Shown here one piece after another: positions 35,678-44,533 of a stretch of DNA of 64,000 nt. Source of the stretch: Salinibacterium sp. G-O1 (GTDB lineage: Bacteria; Actinomycetota; Actinomycetes; Actinomycetales; Microbacteriaceae). The first letter of the stretch is position 1; each line of letters begins with the position of its first letter. The notes beneath the pieces were generated by a model, which saw only the letters and a program-made list of their open reading frames with translations, was not told where the DNA came from and made no database searches. The translations under genes were made by a program, and so were the position numbers. The DNA lies in NCBI RefSeq assembly GCF_030063305.1, contig NZ_JASISV010000002.1, forward strand, positions 434,001-498,000. Reading direction: 5' to 3'.

Positions 35678-38641
35678 TCAGACGCGAGCTGATTCCTGAC
35701 GGCGAATTGCAGGGACACCCGCGACGAGGGGAACGATCAGGCCCAGCACGAGTGCAACGACGACACCGAGGTCAGTGCTCGCGATCTCTGAATCATGTTG
35801 GAGGCCGGCGGCAGCAAATATGTAGCCCTGCCACGACAGCCAGCTCACGGTCGCAGTGGTGAGGCCGAATCCGATGACACTGATGACGACAAGCCCCGTA
35901 AGGTTCGCCCAGCGGACGTCCGGATAGACTCCGCCCCGCGCCAAAAGCGACTCGCTCTCGAATCGGCGGTTTCGGATCATCATCTCAGCCCCGAAAATTC
36001 CGATCCACGCGGCGGTTGGCACCGCCAGCGTTGTGGCGAAATCCCGGAACACTTCGCCGATACCTGCCGTGACGGTCATCACCAGAAGCGCAGCGAGCCC
36101 GGCCACGGCGACGCCGACGGCCACCACCGACAGGTGCCTCGTCAGCTTCACTCCGGCGCTCTGCAGTGCCAGCCCTCCTGAATACAGGGTGACGACAACG
36201 CCAGACAACAGGCTCAGCGCCGTTGCCGCGATCAGCGGTACGGGATACCAGCCGGGGAGCATGCCCGCGAGTGTCTGCACGGGTTGGGTTACCAAACCGG
36301 TCGCGATCTCAGGGTCAGATGCGGCGAGGAGTGCACCGTAGCTGATGAGCACGAACGTGGGGATGGTGGTCCCGAAAGTGGCAGATAGCATCGACGATCC
36401 GCCCGACGATGTCGGGCGTTGATAGCGGGCGAGATCCGCACCACTGAACGCCCACACCAAACCGACAAAGCTGAAGACCAAAACCGCACCGCCAATTGCC
36501 AGCACCCACGATCCATCCGCCACAGTGAGCGCCTGGGGAATATCGATGTAACTGGCGGTGAGTCCGATGAACCCCGCGATCAGCAGCGCCGACACGATAG
36601 TGAGTACCAGTTGCAGCCGAGCGAGCAGTGGGTAGCCCATGAACGCGATCGTCAGTGCGACGATCAGTGCGATCGCGAGGGTGACCAGGGAGAGCATTTG
36701 GACGTTGTCGGCGAAACCGGCGGTGATCATGACTGCCGCGACCGAGGTCACCAGCAACCAGAGCAGCACGGCACCCCAGAAGAGCCGGGACACGACAGCC
36801 AGCACCGCTGGCACGACATTGCCCAGTAGCCCGAACGTCGCGCGTGACACCACCATTGTCGGCTGGCCGCTGCGTTTGCCAGCCAGGGTGGTCAAGGCGA
36901 GCGGGAAGAACGAGAGAGCTACCCCGGCAAGGATCGCGACGATCGACTGGCGAAGACTCATTCCCGCTGCGAACACCACCGCGCCCAACGCGAGACTGAC
37001 AATCGATGAATTGGCGGAGAACCACAGCCAGAAGAGTCGAATTGCGTGCCCGGCACGTCTCTCGACAGGCGTGGGCGCGAGCCCGCTGTGTTCGAGGCTG
37101 AAGACCCGCTGGCCCTTGGGCTCGTTGTCGAAGAACACGGACTCGTCCTCCGCGATGCGGACGGTCGGGATCGGGCCCGACGGTGGAACGAGAGCCGGAA
37201 TAATCGCTGATTCGCCGCTGTGCGCGGAAAGGAGATCGGTGAAGGCCCTGTCGGTGTCATCGACGTCGTCGTCCAGCTCTGCTTCATAGGGCTGATCGAT
37301 CACGGGGACCGAACCGGTCGTCGCCGGTGGACGCCCACCCTGGACCGCCGGCAGCGGCACGACGAACGCTGATTCGTGTGGGGTCGGCTCGTCGACCGTT
37401 GACTCCGGCGTCCGGCCAACGTCGTCGCTACCCGAACGATCGGGGATCTCTTCGTCGGAAGCTGCAATCCCCGAGTGCTCGGTCACCGACTGCTGCGGGG
37501 ACATTGGCTCAACGAGCTCTGGCGGAGAGAACATCTGCTGCGCGTCATCGATGCTGGCGGGTTGGTCTGGTTCGACCTCGACTTCCGGGTCGCCGACCGG
37601 TTCGTCTGATTCGGTCTCGGCAACAGGTTGCTCCTGCACTTCGTACGGAGGCTCGTCGACATGGGCCACTTTGCCCGTCGACGTGATCGACCAGCTAAAC
37701 GGATCGTTGTCGACTGGTTGCACAAGCGGCGGTGCCGCGGCCGCCGCAGCCGCCGCTGCAATCCAGGGGAACTGCTCCGGCTCGGCCTCTGCCTGTGCGT
37801 CTGGTTCGGGCTCGGGCTCCGGCTCGGCCTCTGCCTGTGCCTCTGGTTCGGGTTCGGGCTCGGGCTCGGGCAGCTCAGCACCGGCCGTGTCGACCGGTGA
37901 CTGTGCGGCACCCGAGTACGTCGGCGGCACCAGCGGCGCCAGTGACCAGGGCGGCATCGATGACACGATGTCTGCACCTGACTCAGGCTCGTAAGCCTGC
38001 TCGTCAGCCTGCTCGTCAACCTGCTCTTCGCTCGGCCCGGCGGCCACATCATCGGCCGCTTCTGCGATGGGTTCGTCAAACGATGGAGCGGGCCAACATT
38101 CGACCGGAGACTCGGACAGGAATGGCGGTGGGCCGTCGGGAAGCTCCACAGCGTGAGACGGATCTGGCGCCGGGAACAAGCTCCATGGTGCAGCAGCGAT
38201 ATCCGGCACGTCGATCGTGGAGGTGGGTGGGTCGAATGGCGAGACGAAGGTCGCGTTTTCAGACGGCTCCCACGATGATGCGAGCTCCGGCTCCGGCTGT
38301 GGCTGTGGCTCCGGCTCCGGCTCGGGCTGTCGCTCCGGCTCCGGCTCGGGCTCGGGCTCGGGCTCGGCTACATCATCGGCCTCAGTCTCCGGCTCGATCA
38401 TCTCGTTCAGCCACTCTTCGCCACCGCGCTCGTGGGAATTGGCCGATCCATCCACGACCGGGATCGCGGCCGTTGCCATCGACCGGTATTCGGCAGCTAG
38501 TGCATCCGCAAGGGCGTCGTCATCGTGAATATCCCCCGAGTCGGTGTGGTCGGAGGCTCCCGGCGTCGGTTCGGACGCGCCCGGATGAGTGGATTCCGGG
38601 TCGAATGAGGACTTGTCATGAGCCTCGTCGTCTTGTGCCAT
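35678..38641 (-). CDS. NCS1-type nucleobase permease with a ~520-residue acidic disordered N-terminus
   Basis: A 987-residue protein with two parts. Residues ~1-520 are low-complexity and highly acidic, rich in Glu-Pro repeats (EPEPEPEPE near 95 and again near 265-300), with a poly-Ala patch (AAAAAAAAAPP) and no predicted fold. Residues ~523-987 are a 12-segment transporter. Its entry block ERRAGHAIRLFWLWFSANSS, then SLALGAVVFAAGMSLRQSIV and SRATFGLLGNVVPAVLAVVS, match cytosine/purine/allantoin (NCS1) permeases, which are normally ~450-500 residues. Substrate is not assignable. ATG 38641 follows a TAGGAT -10 by six bases that overlaps the EamA gene stop codon. The N-terminal part may be a cytoplasmic tether or regulatory tail. 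Confidence 0.82.
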   Translation of the reverse strand: MAQDDEAHDKSSFDPESTHPGASEPTPGASDHTDSGDIHDDDALADALAAEYRSMATAAIPVVDGSANSHERGGEEWLNEMIEPETEADDVAEPEPEPEPEPERQPEPEPEPQPQPEPELASSWEPSENATFVSPFDPPTSTIDVPDIAAAPWSLFPAPDPSHAVELPDGPPPFLSESPVECWPAPSFDEPIAEAADDVAAGPSEEQVDEQADEQAYEPESGADIVSSMPPWSLAPLVPPTYSGAAQSPVDTAGAELPEPEPEPEPEAQAEAEPEPEPEPDAQAEAEPEQFPWIAAAAAAAAAPPLVQPVDNDPFSWSITSTGKVAHVDEPPYEVQEQPVAETESDEPVGDPEVEVEPDQPASIDDAQQMFSPPELVEPMSPQQSVTEHSGIAASDEEIPDRSGSDDVGRTPESTVDEPTPHESAFVVPLPAVQGGRPPATTGSVPVIDQPYEAELDDDVDDTDRAFTDLLSAHSGESAIIPALVPPSGPIPTVRIAEDESVFFDNEPKGQRVFSLEHSGLAPTPVERRAGHAIRLFWLWFSANSSIVSLALGAVVFAAGMSLRQSIVAILAGVALSFFPLALTTLAGKRSGQPTMVVSRATFGLLGNVVPAVLAVVSRLFWGAVLLWLLVTSVAAVMITAGFADNVQMLSLVTLAIALIVALTIAFMGYPLLARLQLVLTIVSALLIAGFIGLTASYIDIPQALTVADGSWVLAIGGAVLVFSFVGLVWAFSGADLARYQRPTSSGGSSMLSATFGTTIPTFVLISYGALLAASDPEIATGLVTQPVQTLAGMLPGWYPVPLIAATALSLLSGVVVTLYSGGLALQSAGVKLTRHLSVVAVGVAVAGLAALLVMTVTAGIGEVFRDFATTLAVPTAAWIGIFGAEMMIRNRRFESESLLARGGVYPDVRWANLTGLVVISVIGFGLTTATVSWLSWQGYIFAAAGLQHDSEIASTDLGVVVALVLGLIVPLVAGVPAIRRQESARV

Positions 38642-38647
38642 GTCGAA

Positions 38648-38653
38648 ATCCTA
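38648..38653 (-). promoter_or_regulatory. -10 hexamer of a leaderless promoter (NCS1 permease), overlapping the EamA stop codon
   Basis: TAGGAT on the minus strand, six bases before ATG 38641. Its TAG is the stop codon of the upstream gene. Confidence 0.5.
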
Positions 38654-39574
38654 TGGCGACAGAGGCTCCACGCGCTTTTGCCGAGCCGTGGCAAGCACAA
38701 CAACTGGCACGAGGACCAGCGCCAGCCCGATCCACCCGGCGACAAGAAGGCGCTCTCCCACCACCACCACGGCCAGAAGCGTGGCGACAAACGGCTCCAG
38801 GAGCGTGATGGATGTCGCTGTGCTGCTCGTAAGCGTTCGCAGTGCGACCCCGAAGAATACATACGCGACGAACATCGGCCCGAGCGCCAGATACGCAGCG
38901 ATGGCGATGGTGTCGCTGGATTGCAGCAAGGGACCTCCGAGTAGCAACAGGACCGGCGCCAGCGCGATAGCGCCAAGGCCGAACATGCCGCCCATCGCCC
39001 CGCTGGACGTCGCCCCGGAGCGGATCGCGCGACTCGAGCTGTAGGTGTACAGCGCATAGGCGAAGCCTGCAAGCAGCCCCAGTGCAATCCCTGCCCCGGT
39101 GTCGGGGTTCGCTGGGTGGACCGGCGCGCTGTCGCCATGGTCACTCCCCCAGGCAAGCAGCACAATGCCCGCGACCGCCGTCGCAGTACATACCGCCCAG
39201 AGTCGTGATGGTCGGCGGCGCTCGAACGCCCACTCCAGGATGGCGGCGAACACGGGGCCGGTGCCCAGCGACACGACATTGCCGATGGCGACCCCCGCGA
39301 GGTTCATCGAGCTGTAGAACGCGAGCGGGTACACGAACACGCCCACGCTACCCACCAACAACCAGCGTCGGGTAGCGGCATCCCGCAGCGAAGCGATCGC
39401 GGCTTTGGCAGCGATCGCGAAGAGCAGGATGCCTCCCATGGTCATCGTCGAAGCACCCACTGCCAGTGGGCTCACGTCGTCGGGGAGGAAGCTCGCGGCC
39501 GTTCCCGTGGTGCCCCAGAGCAGTGATGCCAGGATCAACGCCCACGCGCCGGGGGCAGGTGCGGACGCGATCAT
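38651..39574 (-). CDS. EamA-family (drug/metabolite) transporter
   Basis: A 307-residue, ten-segment DMT transporter made of two EamA repeats. The first repeat begins AWALILASLLWGTTGTAASF, with PLAFYSSMNLAGVAIGNVVS near 85. The second begins GIALGLLAGFAYALYTYSSS near 160, with SITLLEPFVATLLAVVVVGE near 265, the usual conserved end of the repeat. Such proteins export amino acids or metabolites. The promoter region contains an imperfect palindrome (39614-39636) shared with the satD promoter, suggesting common control with the satD pair. The start ATG 39572-39574 has no strong RBS. Confidence 0.88.
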   Translation of the reverse strand: MIASAPAPGAWALILASLLWGTTGTAASFLPDDVSPLAVGASTMTMGGILLFAIAAKAAIASLRDAATRRWLLVGSVGVFVYPLAFYSSMNLAGVAIGNVVSLGTGPVFAAILEWAFERRRPSRLWAVCTATAVAGIVLLAWGSDHGDSAPVHPANPDTGAGIALGLLAGFAYALYTYSSSRAIRSGATSSGAMGGMFGLGAIALAPVLLLLGGPLLQSSDTIAIAAYLALGPMFVAYVFFGVALRTLTSSTATSITLLEPFVATLLAVVVVGERLLVAGWIGLALVLVPVVVLATARQKRVEPLSP

Positions 39575-39613
39575 CGTGCGAGGCTTATCGCAAAACCGGG
39601 AAAGAAGAGCACC

Positions 39614-39636
39614 GCTTATATTCGTGGGGTATTAGC
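39614..39636 (-). promoter_or_regulatory. Second copy of the satD-type operator, upstream of the EamA gene
   Basis: Imperfect palindrome (arms GCTTATA and TATTAGC, one mismatch) that matches the satD operator at 16 of 23 positions, including an identical CTTATATTC. It lies 40-62 bp upstream of the EamA start and overlaps the last codons of the preceding membrane protein gene. Confidence 0.6.
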
Positions 39637-40408
39637 CCGCGACTGATATCCAGATCAGCCCCGCTGCGGCCACGGCGATCGCCCAGCTCACGAGACTCCC
39701 GACCAGGAAATACTCGGCCTTCGATCCCCCGGCGCCATCATTCGAAATTTCCGGATACCGGACGATTCCCTTCGCCGCGATGAGACCAGCCACGATGGGC
39801 AGGGCGCCCGCAAGCGTGAGCGCAACGATCAGCAGGCGCTCGACGGGACCGATGAGCCTGCCTCCCTTGAGGTCGGCAACCGCGGTGGTCGAAGATGGGG
39901 CTCGCCTCCACCATGACGACTGTGCGCTCGGCACGACCACGGGAATAGTCGTGCTTGTCGTCGGCCGAAGGGCCGCGCGAACAATGATGTTCGAGCTTTC
40001 GATAGCGAACAGCACGACGCCCACCGCCAGCGCAATCGATGGCAGAGGCAGCGATTGAATAACAGAGGAGACCGCGCCCTCATGCCATTCGACGATGAAA
40101 CCATCCATCGCCAGCGCCGTGCGATCCCAGATCAAAAAGGCCAGAAGGGCGACAATGACACCGACAGCTGGCAGGATCCCCGGGGCGGTTCTGCTGTCGA
40201 TCGACGAGGTCGTCGTCACGAGCCAGGCCGCGGCGAGAATCAGCGCGATCGCGATCCACCATGGGGCGATTCCGAGACCGCCCATTGCGAGAATAACGAC
40301 CACTGCCCACAACGCCGCAATGGTGATCCCACGAACGAACCGGGAGGTAATGCCAACCCTCGCGAGGTCGGCGCTGCCGATGAGGATGAGCAGAATCGCT
40401 CCCAGCAT
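39632..40408 (-). CDS. Membrane protein encoded with SatD
   Basis: A 258-residue protein with about seven hydrophobic segments, among them LGAILLILIGSADLARV, ALWAVVVILAMGGLGIAPWW, ILPAVGVIVALLAFLIWDRT and a C-terminal SWAIAVAAAGLIWISVAG. A polar loop of ~40 residues (TSTTIPVVVPSAQSSWWRRA) divides it. ATG 40406-40408 overlaps the satD stop by one base; a GTG one codon upstream is an alternative. Membrane proteins of this sort are the usual partner of SatD-type regulators, and the pair may sense a membrane or cytoplasmic signal. Function unknown. Confidence 0.72.
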   Translation of the reverse strand: MLGAILLILIGSADLARVGITSRFVRGITIAALWAVVVILAMGGLGIAPWWIAIALILAAAWLVTTTSSIDSRTAPGILPAVGVIVALLAFLIWDRTALAMDGFIVEWHEGAVSSVIQSLPLPSIALAVGVVLFAIESSNIIVRAALRPTTSTTIPVVVPSAQSSWWRRAPSSTTAVADLKGGRLIGPVERLLIVALTLAGALPIVAGLIAAKGIVRYPEISNDGAGGSKAEYFLVGSLVSWAIAVAAAGLIWISVAG

Positions 40409-41049
40409 CACACGCCACCCTTCCGCAGTTCGTCCACCGCTGTGATCAGGCTGGCACCGCCGGAGCGACGAAGGGCCTGCGACACGGCAGATTGGGTGAT
40501 TCCTTCCAGGTCGGCTAGTTCTCCCTGCGAGCTTCCGAGCATGGTGCCGAAGGTGAGGCGTCTGACGCGTTCGGTCATCGCACCCACAATCTGGTCACGT
40601 GCCATCAGATAGGCGTTGACCAGCGATTCGCGAGCCGCGTCATCCGTGCTCGAACGGAACCATGACCTCACCGACGGCGTTCGGCCGTCTTCCCGCGAAT
40701 GCGCCTCGTCGATCGCTTCGCGAGCCAGCCACCATGCTGATCCGTCCTGAATGACTCCGGCCGCGCCGTCGCCCACATCGATGACGTCTCCCCGGCCCAG
40801 GCCAAACCGGCAGTCGATGGCGTTCGGTAAAGCCAGTCGCGCGAGCAATGTGGCTTCGAGCGCATCGGCGAGTGTGGGGTACACGGCCTGGAATTCGTCA
40901 CCCACGGTCGCGCGTAGCGGCTGGTCGTGGGGCACAAGCGGGTCAACGCGAGCGAACGATGCCACGATTGCGGCCTGCGCTGCGCGACGATCGTCGATCG
41001 CTTTGGAGTCGACGAGATCGACGATGACGGCTATCCGATGGGCATCCAT
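40408..41049 (-). CDS. SatD family protein with C-terminal helix-turn-helix
   Basis: A 213-residue SatD-like protein. The N-terminal part (IAVIVDLVDSKAIDDRRAAQ, then LRATVGDEFQAVYP and RFGLGRGDVIDVGDGAAG) resembles a degenerate nucleotide-cyclase-like fold in its D, GDEFQ and RxGLGxG pattern. The C-terminus (GELADLEGITQSAVSQALRR, about 176-195) is a helix-turn-helix. ATG 41047-41049 follows TAGACT by six bases. A 9-bp-arm palindrome overlaps its -35 region, so autoregulation is likely. SatD proteins are named from the streptococcal sat operon and remain poorly understood. It is translationally coupled to the following membrane protein gene. Confidence 0.78.
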   Translation of the reverse strand: MDAHRIAVIVDLVDSKAIDDRRAAQAAIVASFARVDPLVPHDQPLRATVGDEFQAVYPTLADALEATLLARLALPNAIDCRFGLGRGDVIDVGDGAAGVIQDGSAWWLAREAIDEAHSREDGRTPSVRSWFRSSTDDAARESLVNAYLMARDQIVGAMTERVRRLTFGTMLGSSQGELADLEGITQSAVSQALRRSGGASLITAVDELRKGGV

Positions 41050-41055
41050 GAGATA

Positions 41056-41061
41056 AGTCTA
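41056..41061 (-). promoter_or_regulatory. -10 hexamer of a leaderless promoter (satD)
   Basis: TAGACT on the minus strand, six bases before ATG 41049. Confidence 0.55.
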
Positions 41062-41063
41062 CA

Positions 41064-41086
41064 ACTTATATTCCTGAAATATAAGT
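41064..41086 (-). promoter_or_regulatory. Palindromic operator in the satD promoter
   Basis: Perfect 9-bp arms ACTTATATT and AATATAAGT around CCTGA. It lies 3 bp upstream of the satD -10 and therefore covers the -35 region, the place expected for a repressor site. A related copy precedes the EamA gene. Confidence 0.75.
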
Positions 41087-41128
41087 GAGAGGCTAATTCT
41101 AATTCCTCCCGTGTCGGGACCCCGCCCT

Positions 41129-42181
41129 CTAGGCGATGTGCGTCGACAGCGCCTCGAGAAATTCTGCTGGGCGTTCGAGGTGTGCCGAATGCCCGCAGTT
41201 GTCCCACGCCAACTCCGTGTACTCGCCGCCGTTGGCCTTGTATTTTTCGAGCACGGCGCGGGTCTGCTGGATCATCGGTTGCGGCGGAGCCACCTCGGCG
41301 CCGGGCCACCCGGGAATTACACCCAACTGCCCCAGGAAGTTCAGATCGAATCCGGACGCATCTGAGACGATTGCGTCGTTGACCCCTCGCACCCAGAGCA
41401 CGCGAGGTTTGGTCGGAAGGTCAACGATGGCGCTCACGTTGAAATGGTCGGGAGTCATCGTATTGAGCACGCCGCGACGTCCGGGACCAAACCCGGGCCA
41501 GGCCTGAACCGTCACGGAATCCCCCGGATAGTTGTCGTCGCCCGTAGCCGTGGTGAGCATCGACTCGACCCACAGGTCTTCGTACTCGGTGTGCGCGACG
41601 GGATCTGCCACATAGGCGGTGCGGAACACGGTGCGTGCAGAGGCCGGCGACTCGTCGTCAGCGACGCCCGCTTTCAGGGTCGCAATGAAGTCAGGGTTCG
41701 CTCCCCCGCCACCGGTTCCCGGGCATTCGGGAGAAAGCAACTCTCCGGCGTCACCTCTCGTGCCCCCGAACCCGAAAGGAGATACCGGGGAAACCAGCGT
41801 CACGGTGTTCACACGATTGGCGTGGTCAAGCATGAACTGCATGACGACGCCCCCACCCATGCTCCATCCCACGAGGTCTGCGCGCTCGACGGCGAGCGAA
41901 TCGAGCACAGACGCGACGTCATCGGAAAAATCACGAACGCCCCTGGTGGCATCCACTGGCAGAGTCTCACTGTCACCGAAGCCACGCAGGTCAATCGCGA
42001 TCGCCCGGATACTGCTGTCGAGGCCGAGCATGGTGGGCTGCCAGAAAAGCGACGATGAGACGTTGCCATGAATGAAGACCACCGTGGATGTCGCGCTCTC
42101 GGCGGGCCGCTCAAGGACTGAGGCCGCAAGACGCGGTGTGGAAACGCGGTGCTGAACGATGCCGTCGAGAAGTGTTGCCAT
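41129..42181 (-). CDS. Alpha/beta hydrolase, last gene of the ketoacid operon
   Basis: A 350-residue cytosolic alpha/beta hydrolase. VVFIHGNVSSSLFWQ (oxyanion HG motif) lies near 35, AIAIDLRGFGDSETL near 62, and the nucleophile elbow LVGWSMGGGVV near 103. The acid is in VLWVRGVNDAIVSD near 265, with the catalytic histidine in WDNCGHSAHLERP near 325. An unusual Gly/Pro-rich insertion (SPFGFGGTRG, CPGTGGGGANPD) lies near 135-160, in the cap region. GGAG precedes the ATG at 42181. It is 26 bp after scoB, so it probably ends the operon. Ester or lactone hydrolysis feeding the CoA pathway is a reasonable guess. Confidence 0.8.
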   Translation of the reverse strand: MATLLDGIVQHRVSTPRLAASVLERPAESATSTVVFIHGNVSSSLFWQPTMLGLDSSIRAIAIDLRGFGDSETLPVDATRGVRDFSDDVASVLDSLAVERADLVGWSMGGGVVMQFMLDHANRVNTVTLVSPVSPFGFGGTRGDAGELLSPECPGTGGGGANPDFIATLKAGVADDESPASARTVFRTAYVADPVAHTEYEDLWVESMLTTATGDDNYPGDSVTVQAWPGFGPGRRGVLNTMTPDHFNVSAIVDLPTKPRVLWVRGVNDAIVSDASGFDLNFLGQLGVIPGWPGAEVAPPQPMIQQTRAVLEKYKANGGEYTELAWDNCGHSAHLERPAEFLEALSTHIA

Positions 42182-42207
42182 GGGATCTCCGCTGATCGGT
42201 GGGGGCG

Positions 42208-42852
42208 TTAAGGGTTCAAGAGGTCGACGGTGAGTTCGGGTTCGGTTGCCGCCCGCACAGTTGCCTCGTCGACTCCGGGGGCGAGCTCACGAAGCACAAG
42301 ACCGCCATCGGTGACGTCGATCACGGCGAGGTCGGTGATGATGCGGTGCACAACCCGACGGCCAGTGAGGGGAAGCGAGCACTCGTGCACAATCTTGGGG
42401 CTGCCGTCTTTGGCAACGTGTTCCATCAGCACGATGACACGAGCCGCTCCGTGCACCAGATCCATGGCGCCACCCGGGCCCTTGACCATCTTCCCCGGAA
42501 TCATCCAGTTGGCAAGATCACCGGCGGCCGAGACCTGCATTGCGCCCAGGATCGCGGCATCGATCTTGCCGCCCCTGATCATGCCGAAGCTCAGCGCCGA
42601 GTCGAAGAATGCCGTGCCGGGCAGGGTGGTGACTGTCTCTTTCCCTGCGTTGATCAGGTCGGGGTCGACGTCTGCTTCGAGAGGGTACGGCCCCACACCG
42701 AGGATGCCGTTTTCCGACTGCAGCACCACCGTGCGGCCCTCGGGAACATAGTTCGGTACCAGTGTCGGAAGCCCGATGCCGAGGTTCACATAAGAACCAT
42801 CGGCGAGTTCGAGTGCAGCTCGAGCCGCCATCTCCTCGCGTGTCAGTGCCAT
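42208..42852 (-). CDS. scoB: 3-oxoacid CoA-transferase subunit B
   Basis: Beta subunit of a succinyl-CoA:3-oxoacid (acetoacetate) CoA-transferase, 214 residues. It holds the active-site glutamate in [14 protein letters not shown] (about 45-58), preceded by [17 protein letters not shown] and followed by [14 protein letters not shown] and [15 protein letters not shown], all typical of the B subunit. The ATG overlaps the scoA stop by one base (TGATG), so subunits are translated together. The enzyme activates acetoacetate to acetoacetyl-CoA, which the divergent thiolase can cleave. A 3-oxoadipate transferase is the alternative, but no aromatic-degradation genes are present. Confidence 0.92.
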   Translation of the reverse strand: MALTREEMAARAALELADGSYVNLGIGLPTLVPNYVPEGRTVVLQSENGILGVGPYPLEADVDPDLINAGKETVTTLPGTAFFDSALSFGMIRGGKIDAAILGAMQVSAAGDLANWMIPGKMVKGPGGAMDLVHGAARVIVLMEHVAKDGSPKIVHECSLPLTGRRVVHRIITDLAVIDVTDGGLVLRELAPGVDEATVRAATEPELTVDLLNP

Positions 42853-43628
42853 CACGCCACCCCCTGCCGCACGGTGCGACGTTCGATTCTCTTCTCGATG
42901 TCGGAACCGACCTCGAGTATTCGGTTCACGTACACGCCGGGCAGATGCACGGCATCCGGATCGATCTCACCGGGCTCGACCAATTGTTCGACCTGAGCGA
43001 TACACACACGACCCGCCATCGCCGCGAGAGGCGAGAAATTGCGCGCCGATTTGGCGAAGACGAGGTTGCCATGGCGATCGCCCTTGAGCGCATGCACGAG
43101 CGAGAAATCGGTCGTGATCGATTCTTCGAGCACGAATTCTTTCGCGATGCCGTTCACGTCGAACGAGCGAACCTCCTTCTGAGGAGATGCGATAGAAACC
43201 CCACCCGAGCCGTCGTATCGGCGAGGCAGCCCTCCCTCGGCCACCTGGGTGCCCACGCCAGTTTGCGTGAAGAATGCGGCGATTCCAGAGCCACCAGCCC
43301 GAAGCTTCTCAGCGAGCGTGCCCTGCGGAGTCAATTCGACTTCCAGCTCGCCAGACAGGAACTGACGTTCAAACTCCTTGTTCTCGCCCACGTACGACGA
43401 CGTCATTTTGCGAATGCGGCGAGCCGCGAGAAGCACGCCAAGCCCCCAATCGTCGACGCCGCAGTTGTTGCTCACAATGCTCAGATCGTCGGAGCCCAAC
43501 TCCAGGAGCGCCTGGATGAGCGCCATCGGGTTGCCGCAGAGCCCGAATCCGCCCACGGCCAGAGTCGCTCCACGAGGGATGTCGGTGACTGCTTCTGCCG
43601 CTGAGCCCACTGTCTTGTCGATACTCAC
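42852..43628 (-). CDS. scoA: 3-oxoacid CoA-transferase subunit A
   Basis: Alpha subunit of the same CoA-transferase, 258 residues. GGGAGG lies seven bases before the GTG at 43626-43628, and the start overlaps the hydrolase stop (GTGA). Family blocks are [19 protein letters not shown] (CoA-binding glycine loop, about 20-38), [16 protein letters not shown] near 48, [20 protein letters not shown] near 77 and [19 protein letters not shown] near 97. Its neighbours 3-hydroxybutyrate dehydrogenase (two genes upstream) and thiolase favour acetoacetate as acceptor. Confidence 0.92.
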   Translation of the reverse strand: MSIDKTVGSAAEAVTDIPRGATLAVGGFGLCGNPMALIQALLELGSDDLSIVSNNCGVDDWGLGVLLAARRIRKMTSSYVGENKEFERQFLSGELEVELTPQGTLAEKLRAGGSGIAAFFTQTGVGTQVAEGGLPRRYDGSGGVSIASPQKEVRSFDVNGIAKEFVLEESITTDFSLVHALKGDRHGNLVFAKSARNFSPLAAMAGRVCIAQVEQLVEPGEIDPDAVHLPGVYVNRILEVGSDIEKRIERRTVRQGVA

Positions 43629-44533
43629 GCTTTTACCTCCCGCGGTTGGTTCGCCATGTGCTCTGTGATGACGCTGGCAACGAAGTCTGCCCCACGCTCA
43701 GCCAAAGTGATGGTGTAGTGATTGACGTCCGGCGCCTCGTGAAATGTCACGTGGGGAAGCTCGGAACGCCATTCCTCGCACTGTTCTGGAGAGTACAAGG
43801 CTGGGATCTGGTTGAGAAGTCCGCGCGGTGCCCTGATGAAATGCACAGGCATCCTCAGCTCGCCGAGCGCAGCCCGATACCGGGTGTCGCCACTGAGTTG
43901 GAGCGCGTCGAAACTCACCGCTGCGATGTTGCTCGAGGGGCGCAGCACCGGCTCGGTGCCGACGAGGTCGTAGTCGACGTAGTCGCGGATCGCCTGCGTG
44001 ACGTGGCCGGCGAATGCCGGATGTTTGGCCCAGAACTGTTGGTAGGTTTCGCGATCAGGGAACGTCATCGACAGTCGCTCGGCTGCAGGCCCGAGGATGA
44101 CTTGCGGCAACTCCTCTCTCGAGGTTCCCTCCGGCGCTGGGATCGGCAGGCCGCCATCGATCAGCACGAGACCTGTCACGCGATCCGGGTAGTGCGCTGC
44201 GAAGGTTGCGGCGACAAATCCACCCATCGAGTGCCCAACGACGAATGCCGATTCCGTCCCAGTCGCATCCAGCAGGGCGTTCATGTCGTCAGCATGCTGC
44301 GGCATCCCGAACGGGGACGGCAGGCTGCGGCTGCCACCGCGGCCACGCAGGTCGGGTGCGATCACCCGGTGCTGCGGAAACGCGGCAGCGATGAGGGGCC
44401 ACGACATGTGTGACGCGGTGATGCCATGAATGAGCAGGATGGTGCCGAGCGGGCTCGACTCGGGCTCCCAGATCGCCGCGGTGAGATCGCCGCCGGTGAC
44501 GGGACACGTGATGGTGCTGTATCGCTGAGTCAT
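43625..44533 (-). CDS. Alpha/beta hydrolase, enol-lactonase/esterase-like
   Basis: A 302-residue alpha/beta hydrolase. ILLIHGITASHMSW lies near 32, VIAPDLRGRGGSRSLPS near 55, the nucleophile serine in FVVGHSMGGFVAATF near 98, and the catalytic histidine in DVNHYTITL near the end. The ATG at 44531-44533 overlaps the dehydrogenase stop (ATGA). It resembles 3-oxoadipate enol-lactonases and short-chain esterases in general shape. In this operon it may cleave an imported ester or oligomer of 3-hydroxybutyrate, or a lactone; no direct evidence decides between these. Confidence 0.85.
   Translation of the reverse strand: MTQRYSTITCPVTGGDLTAAIWEPESSPLGTILLIHGITASHMSWPLIAAAFPQHRVIAPDLRGRGGSRSLPSPFGMPQHADDMNALLDATGTESAFVVGHSMGGFVAATFAAHYPDRVTGLVLIDGGLPIPAPEGTSREELPQVILGPAAERLSMTFPDRETYQQFWAKHPAFAGHVTQAIRDYVDYDLVGTEPVLRPSSNIAAVSFDALQLSGDTRYRAALGELRMPVHFIRAPRGLLNQIPALYSPEQCEEWRSELPHVTFHEAPDVNHYTITLAERGADFVASVITEHMANQPREVKA

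Noticed and set aside
35700-38600. Long plus-strand frames opposite the NCS1 permease gene
   Set aside because: They are Ser/Gly/Arg-rich mirror images of the Glu-Pro-coding repeats and lack starts, motifs and promoters.
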